Assembly: GCF_000179595.2 (NCBI RefSeq)
Contig: NZ_JH556653.1
Span: 225,311-289,310 of the forward strand
Length of the DNA stretch: 64,000 nucleotides
Direction: 5' to 3'
Source: Acetivibrio cellulolyticus CD2
Lineage (GTDB): Bacteria > Bacillota > Clostridia > Acetivibrionales > Acetivibrionaceae
Below, piece after piece: positions 7,484 to 16,395 of this stretch (position 1 is the first letter of the stretch; every line of letters starts with the position of its first letter). The notes beneath the pieces are model-generated. The model saw only the letters and a list, made by a program, of their open reading frames with translations. It made no database searches and had not been told where the DNA came from. Both the position numbers and the translations under genes were made by a program.

Positions 7484-10400
7484 ATTGGTAGGTAATTATC
7501 TTTGGTTTTGTTTGTTCCATATTCAAGTTAGCATATGTATATGCTTCCCCTTTATTAAGTGGATCAATTACGCTTTCAAGCCTGTTCAGGTTATCATAGC
7601 TATACTTTGTAACAGCATAGTCGGCATCACCGCTATCTGTAACAATATCCAGACCTGTTATTGACAGCGGGCTTGAAAGTCCTGTGTACATTCTTACCTT
7701 GTTACCTGCGTTATCATAATAATACTGGGTATAGTTTTCAGGTGTTCCTGAATTATATGTTATTACTTTTTCCAGAAGACTCCTGTCACTGTATTCGTAG
7801 TCAATTCTTTTGTAGCTTTCAGTTTCGTTATATTTATTACACTTTTCGAACATCTTGGCAAGGTTGCCATTTCTGTCATAGTAATCTTTTTCGGCAGAGT
7901 AGTATATTGTGCCCCCAACCTCTTCAAAAGGAGTCTCAACTTTTATTAGCCTTCCCATGCAATCATATGTAAAGAATGTAGAATAATTTGGATTTGATTT
8001 ATTTCCTTTTATATCGGTAAATTTAATCAATCTCCCAAGGGAATCATAACATTTTGTTTCAAAATCGCCTTTTACATTGTAGCTCTTTGTCAGTCTTCCC
8101 TTAAAATCGTATTCAAATTTGCCTGTCCACACATAAGGCTGGTTGGTTGACGGATCAATCCAGTTCTCATCATAGGCTCTTGCTGTCTTTTCCTGTGTTT
8201 TATTGCCCAGATAATCATACTCATACGTATCAGTATATGTCTTATCTTTTATACCATCATAGTTTGAATCACTGTAAGTCTCATTTTTTATTGTAAACCC
8301 GGAATTATTTAAATATGTTGAGCTCTCTATTGTCCCACCAGTTTCATTGTTATATACTTCTTTTGCTATCTTGACTGCTGTTCCGCTTAAAGCAGAGTAG
8401 TCGTATTCATATGATTCCTCCGATAAAACCCTAGATGCTCCACTTCTATAAATACCTACCCTGTTCCAATCGGCTTCACCGTCATATAATGTAAATTTCA
8501 TACCAGAAACAATCTTGTTTTCAAGCCCCACATCCCCCGCTCTTATTTCCAGTGTAACCCATTGACCCGCAACAGGCAATACTCCAAGATCCCATCTACT
8601 TTCAGTATCCACTGTACCAAGGTTTATTAGGTCTGCACCCCAGAAAGCCCTGTGCTCCCACGAATCATTTTCATCCTTCCACTGAAGCATGACTTCTGAT
8701 ACCGGATGGTCTGATGAAAGCCTTACATCAACAAATATTATATCTCCTTGATTTACTTTCATTTTTATATCAGAATCATCAAAGGAATGTTCATGCATGC
8801 CACTACAGTCTGGGGATTTGTGATATGTATTAACTGCTTCATTTGTGTACCTCCAGTCCCATGCTGTGTTTTCATTTACAGCTGAAGGTACAGCTCCGAA
8901 AGGAAGATTGTCATTAAACCATGTAAATCTTTCATATGTTTTCTTGGACTTCAATGTATAGTCACTATTGTATTCATACTCTACAGAAGTTTTGTCCTGA
9001 TTGTACTCTCCAGTTACAACTCCATTCATATCATACTCATAGTAATTGAGAATATCACCAATTCCGTCTAGCTGGCTGTATTCTCCTTTATATACAACTC
9101 CACCATTACTATTGATCTTTGTTATTATTTCATTTCCATTTTGGTCTTGTTCTATAATATTGAAATCTTCATCATTTATATCATTTGTTTTAGCTGAAAA
9201 ACCGGACACTGACTCGGATATTTTTCTTCCCATCTTGTCATATGAGTAAACAACCTTATTATTACCTCCATTAGGATTCTGTTTCTCAACTACATTTCCA
9301 AACCAATCATAAATATATACTTCATCTACCACTCCTGCATTCTGACCTGACCTAGCTGTCACAAGATTTCCGTCGGCATCTCTTACATCCTCATACCACT
9401 GCCTTGTAAGGTAAGCTCCATCAAATTGACCGTTTCTTGCAACAACATTGTCTGAGTAGTCGTATTTTATAGTTACATAGTCTGTCCAATTATCAAGATA
9501 TCTTCTTTCTTCCGTTGCATTTCCATATGAGTCAAAGGAATAATAGTTTGTCTGCTCTTTAAGAGTCCCATTCTCATATAATTTATACCACTCTACTTTC
9601 ATGTCATTGGCAGATGGAATAAATTGTTCAAGTATTGTTGTATCACTGTCTTTTTTATAAGATTTAGAGTTTACATATTTATAAGTACTGTTGTAAGTGT
9701 AAGAATACTTATGCTCATCATCTACAGGATCATCATTAGTATCTCTATCTGATTGAACATCCCAATATCCTGTTAAGTTGCGGTAATCATCATAAGTAAA
9801 ATTCTCAACTGACTTAATAAAATCGATTGTTCCATGATTGTATACCTTGTTAATAGTCTTTGTAACTAAATTCCTTACAGAATCATATTCATAAAAAGTC
9901 TCTTTTTTATGTGTCGGACCTTGACTGATTATACCCGTACAAAGTAGTTTTTTGTTAAATGTATAGGCATCATTATTAAAATAATTATCTATTTCAGTCT
10001 GAACTATATAATTTGACGGTATTTCTTCCACATAGTCATAGTATGGGAATCCATCAAACTGACCTATATTGTTTTGTGAATCTTCATTATATGTAAATTG
10101 ATAGTTTCTTGTTGTTTTATAACTGTCAATATCATTAAAATTCACACTAGAGATCCTGTATAACTCCATTGAACCATTGGCTCCGCAGTTTTTTGTAAAG
10201 CTCTCATACACAAAATTTTCACAAGGTTTTGCACCAGATACATCGGAATTATACATAATGCTGTCAACACAGGCATAATAATTGGTATTTCCTTGAATGG
10301 GTGATTTATCAAAGAAGTCAAGCTTTGCATCTCTTATAGTATAATCATAAAATTCTGTCACATTCTCTCCAGGTTTTACATCTATATACTGTACACTCGA

Positions 10401-11201
10401 TAAGAAATACTTGCCTGTATGTCCATCTATACCTGACTTGTTATATTTAATTGTCATAACATTCTGTGTATTACCCGCATCTGTAACTGTTACAGTAACA
10501 TCAGAGGTATTATATGTAAAATCTATTTCTCTTTGTACACTGTCGATTACTTTTGTTATAACTGGGTAACCGTTCCTCATTGTGTGCTGAATCTTAATTT
10601 CATTTCCAAACCGATCCTTTATCCCTAACACTCTTCCATCAGTTCCAAAGTATGTTTTTGTACCATCTTTCTTAGAAAGCACAAAAGCAGATGTCATTTG
10701 TCCGTTAGAATATGAGCCCCCATCAATTTCAATAATCAGATCTTTCAGTGGATAACCTTTAAGATTGGAATTTCCTCCATCATCTCCAAAAGTAATTTCC
10801 CACGTTCCTGCGCTCCCATAATGAAGGTAATCCCTACTATATTCATTTCCTGTAACACTTGAATTAACATTTCTTCTTTCTATAAAGGGTAAATCAAAAG
10901 CCCATCCAGCTCCTATATCATAGTACTTTTCCGTTAGCGGTTTTTCATCAATGTTCTCAATATATGTATAATATTCCACTGGGTCCTGAATATTGACGTA
11001 GGCAGTTGTAAAGCTGCTGTATTCCACCGTCTGCCAGTACATATTGCTGCCTACAATCTTTTCATCATCATAATCATAGTAGCTATTGTTATACATCGCA
11101 GCGATATCAGTCGCTTCTTCCTCTGTATCATAGTATCCGTCTGTAAAAGTTGCACTATTGGTTGAAGTATTTACAACACTTCCTGTAGTGAGGTCATACA
11201 C
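7482..11201 (-). CDS. RHS/YD-repeat protein, main part (downstream of a frameshift)
   Basis: Long YD-repeat polypeptide with many copies of the motif YxYDxxGRLxxx, such as YSYDKMGRKIS, YEYDYLGNKTQEKT, YDSLGRLIKFTD and YSYDNLNRLES. Between the repeat blocks (about residues 790-950) is a beta-sandwich-like insert (WDWRYTNEAVNTYHKS...KFTLYDGEADWNR). No good ribosome binding site precedes the GTG at 11201. Instead the frame continues upstream as YKVSGTCFKTITVYDL and overlaps the end of the 11204-11578 frame, so both are one gene separated by a single-base shift near 11260. It ends inside a YD repeat, without the RHS core or a C-terminal toxin domain. Such proteins form secreted or surface shells; its cargo is not apparent. 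Confidence 0.75.
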   Translation of the reverse strand: MYDLTTGSVVNTSTNSATFTDGYYDTEEEATDIAAMYNNSYYDYDDEKIVGSNMYWQTVEYSSFTTAYVNIQDPVEYYTYIENIDEKPLTEKYYDIGAGWAFDLPFIERRNVNSSVTGNEYSRDYLHYGSAGTWEITFGDDGGNSNLKGYPLKDLIIEIDGGSYSNGQMTSAFVLSKKDGTKTYFGTDGRVLGIKDRFGNEIKIQHTMRNGYPVITKVIDSVQREIDFTYNTSDVTVTVTDAGNTQNVMTIKYNKSGIDGHTGKYFLSSVQYIDVKPGENVTEFYDYTIRDAKLDFFDKSPIQGNTNYYACVDSIMYNSDVSGAKPCENFVYESFTKNCGANGSMELYRISSVNFNDIDSYKTTRNYQFTYNEDSQNNIGQFDGFPYYDYVEEIPSNYIVQTEIDNYFNNDAYTFNKKLLCTGIISQGPTHKKETFYEYDSVRNLVTKTINKVYNHGTIDFIKSVENFTYDDYRNLTGYWDVQSDRDTNDDPVDDEHKYSYTYNSTYKYVNSKSYKKDSDTTILEQFIPSANDMKVEWYKLYENGTLKEQTNYYSFDSYGNATEERRYLDNWTDYVTIKYDYSDNVVARNGQFDGAYLTRQWYEDVRDADGNLVTARSGQNAGVVDEVYIYDWFGNVVEKQNPNGGNNKVVYSYDKMGRKISESVSGFSAKTNDINDEDFNIIEQDQNGNEIITKINSNGGVVYKGEYSQLDGIGDILNYYEYDMNGVVTGEYNQDKTSVEYEYNSDYTLKSKKTYERFTWFNDNLPFGAVPSAVNENTAWDWRYTNEAVNTYHKSPDCSGMHEHSFDDSDIKMKVNQGDIIFVDVRLSSDHPVSEVMLQWKDENDSWEHRAFWGADLINLGTVDTESRWDLGVLPVAGQWVTLEIRAGDVGLENKIVSGMKFTLYDGEADWNRVGIYRSGASRVLSEESYEYDYSALSGTAVKIAKEVYNNETGGTIESSTYLNNSGFTIKNETYSDSNYDGIKDKTYTDTYEYDYLGNKTQEKTARAYDENWIDPSTNQPYVWTGKFEYDFKGRLTKSYNVKGDFETKCYDSLGRLIKFTDIKGNKSNPNYSTFFTYDCMGRLIKVETPFEEVGGTIYYSAEKDYYDRNGNLAKMFEKCNKYNETESYKRIDYEYSDRSLLEKVITYNSGTPENYTQYYYDNAGNKVRMYTGLSSPLSITGLDIVTDSGDADYAVTKYSYDNLNRLESVIDPLNKGEAYTYANLNMEQTKPKIITYQ

Positions 11202-11203
11202 TG

Positions 11204-11578
11204 TTATTGTTTTAAAACATGTACCGGAAACTTTGTAAGTCCATCCAGAAACATCTGAGTTTGAGACTCAACATATGGTTCATAAATATTTGATCCGAAA
11301 AGAGAATAATACCTTCCAAGAGCAAAATCCATCCCATTTCTTCCCTTTAAGGTTAAGTCAGTTTTATGTATTTCCATATTTCCTGTTGCAGGATATATAA
11401 CCTCATCCTTGACAGAAGTAATTCCTGTAGTTTCAGAGAAACTCTTATAGTTTGCTTCCGGATATACTGAATTGTTATATATCAAAGACTTGTCCGCTGC
11501 ATCCTTTGCAAATACAACACAAATACTCAGATTTAAAGCCAGAATTACAAATAAACTGCATAAAATGAGTTTTTTCAT
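11204..11578 (-). CDS. RHS/YD-repeat protein, N-terminal part (upstream of the frameshift)
   Basis: Signal peptide (MKKLILCSLFVILALNLSICVVFA) and the start of an RHS protein (residues 25-110: TSVKDEVIYPATGNMEIHKTDL, GMDFALGRYYS). From about residue 105 the frame runs into nonsense and stops, while the next frame, one base out of phase, carries the expected continuation SNSDVSGWTYKVSG. Restoring one A in the AAA at 11260-11262 would join the two parts into one protein of about 1,370 residues. GGGGG at 11588-11592 precedes the ATG. The gene's own upstream region is interrupted by the IS element at 11608. Confidence 0.65.
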   Translation of the reverse strand: MKKLILCSLFVILALNLSICVVFAKDAADKSLIYNNSVYPEANYKSFSETTGITSVKDEVIYPATGNMEIHKTDLTLKGRNGMDFALGRYYSLFGSNIYEPYVESQTQMFLDGLTKFPVHVLKQ

Positions 11579-11595
11579 GCCCTAGCCCCCTTATA

Positions 11596-11607
11596 TTAGT
11601 CTATTTT
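11596..11607 (+). repeat. Target-site duplication, left copy
   Basis: TTAGTCTATTTT, repeated exactly at 13357-13368 on the other side of the IS element. The match extends to 14 bp (11594-11607 and 13355-13368) if the outer TA is counted as target rather than IS. Confidence 0.75.
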
Positions 11608-13356
11608 TAGTTATTTGCGAAATGCTATAACGCTTGAATTTACTGCATTTCAAATTGATATTTTTATTGTTTTCCCCCTCTGCTTCTAGTAAAATATAGG
11701 TATCTAATCCAATTTTAAACAAGAGAAAGGGAAAACAAATGGTAAAACTTTATAAACAAATTTCTTTTGCTGACACATTCGAAGAATGTAAAGATGTTTT
11801 TCAAAATAATAAGCCAAAATTTCTTAAGCTACTCTCACAACATCTTGATTTATCTTCGCTTATACCACAGGATTTTTATTGGTCTTACCACAAAACTCTA
11901 GGGAGAGACCGTAAATATTCACTCTCTTCAATGCTTTCAGCATTAGTTCTGCAGAAAATTCTTGGCATTCCTACAGTTTCGCTACTCATTATTTTTCTTA
12001 ATTTATGCCATGAAGCCCGTGAATTCTGTGGCCTTCCAGACGTCCCTCATAACTCTCAGTTTACACGGTTCAAACAAGATTTCGTTATTTACCTGGAAAA
12101 CTTCTTTAACCACCTTGTAGATATTACAGAACCTATTTGCCAGGAAATTAACACTACTCTTGCATCCACTATCGCTTATGATACTTCAGGTATTGAAACC
12201 TTTGTAACTGAGAATAACCCAAAGTTCATAAATTCTATCATAAAAAAACTCAAGGCTTTCTACAAGGACAAGCCTGATGTCGATGTATATAAAATGGCTT
12301 ATAGCCTTATGCCTTCTTCAGCCTCTGCAAACAAAGAAATCAAGCAACTCTACATAAACGGCTACTTCTGCTATGTCTACAAGTTTGGCATTATCACCAA
12401 CGGCCTCGGCATTCCAAGACATATTGCCTTTTTGGATAGTGACTTCAAAAAGAAACATCCTGAAATGCACATTGAGAAAAAATCGGATTCTCCAGACGAA
12501 GATAAATCTATTAGTGATTCCAAATCCCTTAAACCAGTATTTGCAGACTTCTTTACTCTTCACCCGGATTTTAAACCAAGCACTTTCCTTGGTGATTCTA
12601 TTTTTGATACGTGCGATACCTACACATTGCTCTTAGATGAACTCAAGTTTCAAAGGGCTCTAATACCTTTGAATTCCAGAAATTCAAACCCTAATCTTCC
12701 GCCTATTAAATACAATGATGATGGTTGGCCACTTTGCTCTAAAGATTCTTCTGTACCAATGAAACCAAATGGCTGGAGCCGAGAAGAAGGAAGAATCGAA
12801 AGATTCAAATGGCGGTGCCCACAGGCAAAACTAATTAAAGGTAAATGGGTTACTTCTTGTGATAACCCCTGTAATGGCAAGCCTTGCGGTCGTGTAACCT
12901 TCACATCTCCTGCCATGGATAAACGCATGTATCCAGGTGTGATTAGAGGCTCTGACGAATGGATTTCTGACTACAAAATTAGGACTGTAGTAGAAAAAAA
13001 CATTCAATACCTTAAGGAGCCTATGGCCTGTGGTAATCTTAAAACAAGAGACAACCTAACTATTAAAGCAGATTTATATCTCGCAGGTATCACACAACTA
13101 ATTACTGTAATACTTGCAGATAAAATTCATGAGCACAAGTATATACGTAGTTTAAAACCTTTAATCGCTTGATTTACTAACTTACTCTTGAAACTTATGT
13201 CTTATACATAAGCTTATTTGTGCTGTAATTTCATCAACAAGGTTCTGGTTTTTCAGTCAAATCACTAACATATATCCCTCTTAAGTTATCAAAGTCCATT
13301 TTACATCTCTTCTAACTTTTTACATCTGATTTTTTAAGTCATTTTGCAAATGCCTA
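11608..13356 (+). mobile_element. Complete insertion sequence with a DDE transposase, about 1.75 kb
   Basis: The element is bounded by imperfect 17-bp inverted repeats: TAGTTATTTGCGAAATG at the left and TAGGCATTTGCAAAATG when the right end is read inward, identical at 14 of 17 positions. A 12-bp direct duplication flanks it. One transposase gene (11739-13172) fills it; 13173-13340 is non-coding. Removing the element and one repeat rejoins the end of the RCC1-repeat gene to the leader of the RHS gene. The intact frame, intact ends and exact duplication suggest a fairly recent insertion. Exact ends depend on whether the terminal TA belongs to the IS. Confidence 0.8.
11739..13172 (+). CDS. IS transposase (IS4/IS1182-like DDE)
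   Basis: 477-residue transposase. The N-terminal part (50-135: YSLSSMLSALVLQKILGIPTV...FTRFKQDF) resembles the DUF772-type DNA-binding domain. The RNase H-fold core has D148 in IAYDTSGIE, D286 in TFLGDSIFD and E419 in TVVEKNIQYLKEP as the likely catalytic triad. A cysteine cluster (C359, C374, C378, C383) before the last acid looks like a small metal-binding insertion. AGAAAGGG precedes the ATG. The reading frame is intact. The family name is my judgement from the motifs; IS1182 and related IS4-group members share them. Confidence 0.82.
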   Translation: MVKLYKQISFADTFEECKDVFQNNKPKFLKLLSQHLDLSSLIPQDFYWSYHKTLGRDRKYSLSSMLSALVLQKILGIPTVSLLIIFLNLCHEAREFCGLPDVPHNSQFTRFKQDFVIYLENFFNHLVDITEPICQEINTTLASTIAYDTSGIETFVTENNPKFINSIIKKLKAFYKDKPDVDVYKMAYSLMPSSASANKEIKQLYINGYFCYVYKFGIITNGLGIPRHIAFLDSDFKKKHPEMHIEKKSDSPDEDKSISDSKSLKPVFADFFTLHPDFKPSTFLGDSIFDTCDTYTLLLDELKFQRALIPLNSRNSNPNLPPIKYNDDGWPLCSKDSSVPMKPNGWSREEGRIERFKWRCPQAKLIKGKWVTSCDNPCNGKPCGRVTFTSPAMDKRMYPGVIRGSDEWISDYKIRTVVEKNIQYLKEPMACGNLKTRDNLTIKADLYLAGITQLITVILADKIHEHKYIRSLKPLIA

Positions 13357-13368
13357 TTAGTCTATTTT
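13357..13368 (+). repeat. Target-site duplication, right copy
   Basis: Second copy of TTAGTCTATTTT. It contains the stop codon of the neighbouring minus-strand RCC1-repeat gene (13362-13364), so the insertion left that protein's end unchanged. Confidence 0.75.
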
Positions 13369-14585
13369 AATAAAAAACCCGGAAATATTCTTCTTATAGC
13401 ATTTATGGCTGCATCTTTAATAGAAATATATACATTTTCATTTACAAGAGCTCCGCTTGTGACAGATTCAATATCGTCAGAAGCTAAAACTTCTTCTCTT
13501 TCTTCTACATTTATGGCACTCAAATCCTGTGTATCTTCACTTATCATATCAGCTTTAATTTTTGTTTTATTTGAATTTTGCCAGACTGAATAATCATTTT
13601 TTATTACCATAAAATTATCCATGAATGAATTTACATATTCAACATCTGTCATGAAAATATAAGGATTTAATTTTGCATTATCATTGCTTATCTCAATAAC
13701 TTCTGGTTCAGTACCAAGTTTATACATTGTTTTGTCATTTTTAAGCGCTAGAGAATAAAGCCCTCCTGCATATATGTCAATTATCCCTGACAAATCATTT
13801 GCCCTCACAATACCGCTTGCTATGTCTACCTGCCCATTACCTAACTGGCCATTCATATTATGACCCCATCCCCATACACTACCATCACTTTTTAATACAA
13901 TAGTATGTTGCCATCCACCTGCTGCCTTATCAACATTCTCAATTCCGTCTACTCTATATGGTACTTCACGGTCTATACCTTCATCATAAGCAAAAATATT
14001 CCCTCCATGTTTGCTATCCCCAAGCTGTCCGAAATAGTTGCTTCCCCAGGTATAGACATAACCGTTTTGGTCTATTGCTATTGAATGATTAAAACCTGCC
14101 GCTATGTATTTTATGTTTGTAAGATCATTTATCTTGACTGGTAAATCGGCAGGCTCAGTAGAATTGTTTCCAAGTTGTCCTTCAAAGTTTTCCCCCCATG
14201 CCCACACTGTTCCATCTTGTTTTAATGCAATAATATGAGCAAATCCTGCTGAAATACACTTAATATCAGACAATCCTTCTATTACCTTTAGCGAATCATC
14301 ATCCATATTCCATGCCCACACTGACCCGTCATTTTTTAAAACTGCCGCCTTTTTTTCACCAACTGCAATCTGATTAACCGAAGATAAAACATCACTTTTT
14401 TTTACTGACTCTGAATTCATATCAAACGAATATACTGTACCGTCTTTAAATAGTACATAAGATTTTGATGTTCCCTGATAAACCGATGAGATAGTAGGAC
14501 TTGCAAAAACACTAACTACTGGGATGGCACAAACCAGAAATACACTTGCAATAAATACCAACTTCCTATTACTACTATACTTCAT
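13362..14585 (-). CDS. Secreted RCC1-repeat protein
   Basis: Signal peptide (KLVFIASVFLVCAIPVVSVFA) followed by RCC1-type repeats, seen as WAWGENFEGQLGNNS, YTWGSNYFGQLGDSK and WGWGHNMNGQLGNGQ with the HxxALKxDG spacers; these predict a seven-bladed propeller (about residues 60-330). The C-terminal 70 residues are less conserved. AAGGGGATG precedes the ATG. Before the IS inserted, the RHS gene lay about 30 bases downstream in the same direction, so the two were probably one operon of secreted proteins. Binding partner unknown. Confidence 0.75.
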   Translation of the reverse strand: MKYSSNRKLVFIASVFLVCAIPVVSVFASPTISSVYQGTSKSYVLFKDGTVYSFDMNSESVKKSDVLSSVNQIAVGEKKAAVLKNDGSVWAWNMDDDSLKVIEGLSDIKCISAGFAHIIALKQDGTVWAWGENFEGQLGNNSTEPADLPVKINDLTNIKYIAAGFNHSIAIDQNGYVYTWGSNYFGQLGDSKHGGNIFAYDEGIDREVPYRVDGIENVDKAAGGWQHTIVLKSDGSVWGWGHNMNGQLGNGQVDIASGIVRANDLSGIIDIYAGGLYSLALKNDKTMYKLGTEPEVIEISNDNAKLNPYIFMTDVEYVNSFMDNFMVIKNDYSVWQNSNKTKIKADMISEDTQDLSAINVEEREEVLASDDIESVTSGALVNENVYISIKDAAINAIRRIFPGFLLK

Positions 14586-14746
14586 TGTAAATCATCCCCT
14601 TATTCATTTTTCCAACATTATATACCTTTTATCTACCTTATTCAACATATTTTAACATCAATTTAAAATATGGTTATTATCTGTCAAAACAAAGCACCAA
14701 GTGTCTTCCCATTCCCTAGCCTCTATTTCCTGCCAAAAAAGCAAAA

Positions 14747-14774
14747 GGGAATGTCCAGTTATTTCGACATTCCC
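14747..14774. terminator. Hairpin in the 14586-15208 intergenic region
   Basis: Perfect 9-bp stem GGGAATGTC (14747-14755) / GACATTCCC (14766-14774), A-rich before and T-rich after (TCAGTATTTT). No gene on the plus strand ends here, so it may be left from a lost gene. Apart from this, the terminator at 15141 and a possible 20-codon fragment at 14865-14924, I see nothing in this 620-base stretch. Confidence 0.4.
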
Positions 14775-15140
14775 TCAGTATTTTGCACATTCTCGAATCT
14801 TCCTTTAATTGTTAATGTGTTATAGTTTTATAAAGCAATATTTACAACCGATAGTTATTGCCAGTTACTTAATTTTCTCCATTCTCAAAATACACTCCAC
14901 ATGTGCCGTTGTTATAAAAGGACTGAAAAGAAAACATATAAAAAGAACGAAGATACACCTATATAGCCTTTCTATTGCTACGTTCTAAGCAATTTTTATT
15001 TTTTCTAATTTTGATGATACTAAATGCTCTTTAAAGCTAAAACCATACTTCTGTTTAACTTGACTCAAAAGAGGCAAAACTATTTATCTAGACTATAAAT
15101 CACGCTGTACCATACTTTCAAATGGTGGTTTGGTGCGCAC

Positions 15141-15176
15141 AAAAAAGACTCACAACCTATAATAGTTGGTTGTGAG
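15141..15176 (-). terminator. Terminator of the sugar ABC operon
   Basis: On the minus strand CTCACAACC (15176-15168) pairs with GGTTGTGAG (15157-15149) and is followed by TCTTTTTT. It lies about 30 bases past the permease stop. Confidence 0.8.
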
Positions 15177-15208
15177 CTTCTTTTATATAATTATCATTAC
15201 GGGGAACT

Positions 15209-16384
15209 CTATGCAGCTTTTCTACGGGTTGTAACATCGAATATTACAGCAGCAGCAAGAACAATACCTCTTATGATATATTGGTATGAAATGCCTACTT
15301 GCATAAGATTCATCCCTGCTGTTAACGAAGTCATTACGAATGCTCCAATAATAGACCCTGTAACCTTACCAACACCACCATCTGCCGATACCCCACCAAC
15401 GTAAGCAGCTGCAATGGCATCCAGTTCAAACAGTGTTCCGGCTGTAGTAGTTGCAGATTGAAGCCTTGAAGTATATAATATTCCTGATAATGCGGCAAGC
15501 ATGCTCATTGAACAAAACACTATATAGGTTATTTTCTTTACATTTATACCACTTAACTTTGCTGCTTCAGGATTTCCACCAACAGCATAAATATGTCTTC
15601 CCAAAACTGTTTTTGATGTAATAAAGTGGTAAATTGCTACTACTAAAATAACAATAACTACTGTCCATGAAAGACCGTTATATCCTGCAAGTATCCATGT
15701 TATATAGGCAATAACCGCTGATATAAAAACCAATTTTGCTCCAAACAACTGTGGTGATAGAACATCAAACTTATATTCCGCCCTTTTTTTTCTGGATTTG
15801 ATTTCACTAATAACATAAAGACCGACGGTTAATGCCCCGATGATAATAGTTAAAAGGTGTATCCCTTCAATTCCGCCAATATCGGGAATAAAACCATTTC
15901 CAATGGCATTGAATACTTTGTCCTTAACTATTATTGTTCCAGTCCCTTCTGTAACCCTGAGCAATGCACCTCTAAAAATCATCATTCCGGAAAGTGAAGC
16001 AACAAATGCAGGGATACCGAGCTTTGCGACCAAAACACCATTATACATTCCAACTATAACACCTAAAAGCAGTATTACAGGTATAACAACAACTACCGAT
16101 AATCCCCATTGCGAAAGCATGATGGCGGCCACCGCACCTAAAAATCCAGCTGTAAAACCTACAGACAGGTCTATATGCTTAATTACAATAACTAGTGTCA
16201 TACCTACAGCCAATACCGCAATATATCCAGTCTGATTGATCAAATTGCTGATATTTCGCGAGGATAAGAAAAGTCCCTTAGTTCCTATAGTAAATACCGC
16301 CATTATTACAACAAGAGCTATATACATTCCATATTCACGAATATTCTGCTTCAGTAAAGACTTTACTTCTTTAATGAGTTCCAT
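15209..16384 (-). CDS. Sugar ABC transporter permease (XylH/MmsB type)
   Basis: 391 residues with eight to ten membrane helices and the family motifs GMTLVIVIKHIDLSVG (near residue 60) and GVSADGGVGKVTGS (near 335). It forms the membrane channel of a carbohydrate-uptake-2 ABC transporter, working as a dimer with the ATPase encoded 11 bases upstream. GGAGG precedes the ATG. The pentose/xylose-type assignment rests on its XylFG-like neighbours; ribose, glucose or galactose systems are close relatives. Last gene of the operon, closed by the terminator at 15141-15176. Confidence 0.88.
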   Translation of the reverse strand: MELIKEVKSLLKQNIREYGMYIALVVIMAVFTIGTKGLFLSSRNISNLINQTGYIAVLAVGMTLVIVIKHIDLSVGFTAGFLGAVAAIMLSQWGLSVVVVIPVILLLGVIVGMYNGVLVAKLGIPAFVASLSGMMIFRGALLRVTEGTGTIIVKDKVFNAIGNGFIPDIGGIEGIHLLTIIIGALTVGLYVISEIKSRKKRAEYKFDVLSPQLFGAKLVFISAVIAYITWILAGYNGLSWTVVIVILVVAIYHFITSKTVLGRHIYAVGGNPEAAKLSGINVKKITYIVFCSMSMLAALSGILYTSRLQSATTTAGTLFELDAIAAAYVGGVSADGGVGKVTGSIIGAFVMTSLTAGMNLMQVGISYQYIIRGIVLAAAVIFDVTTRRKAA

Positions 16385-16395
16385 AATAATCCCTC

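Noticed and set aside
7443-7972. Plus-strand frames overlapping the end of the RHS gene
   Set aside because: They begin inside the terminator and are antisense to YD repeats that are clearly coding.
14865-14924. Minus-strand fragment reading SPFITTAHVECILRMEKIK, similar to the end of RumA-type RNA methyltransferases
   Set aside because: Only 19 codons, no start or upstream continuation. The resemblance could be chance, so it is not listed as a pseudogene.
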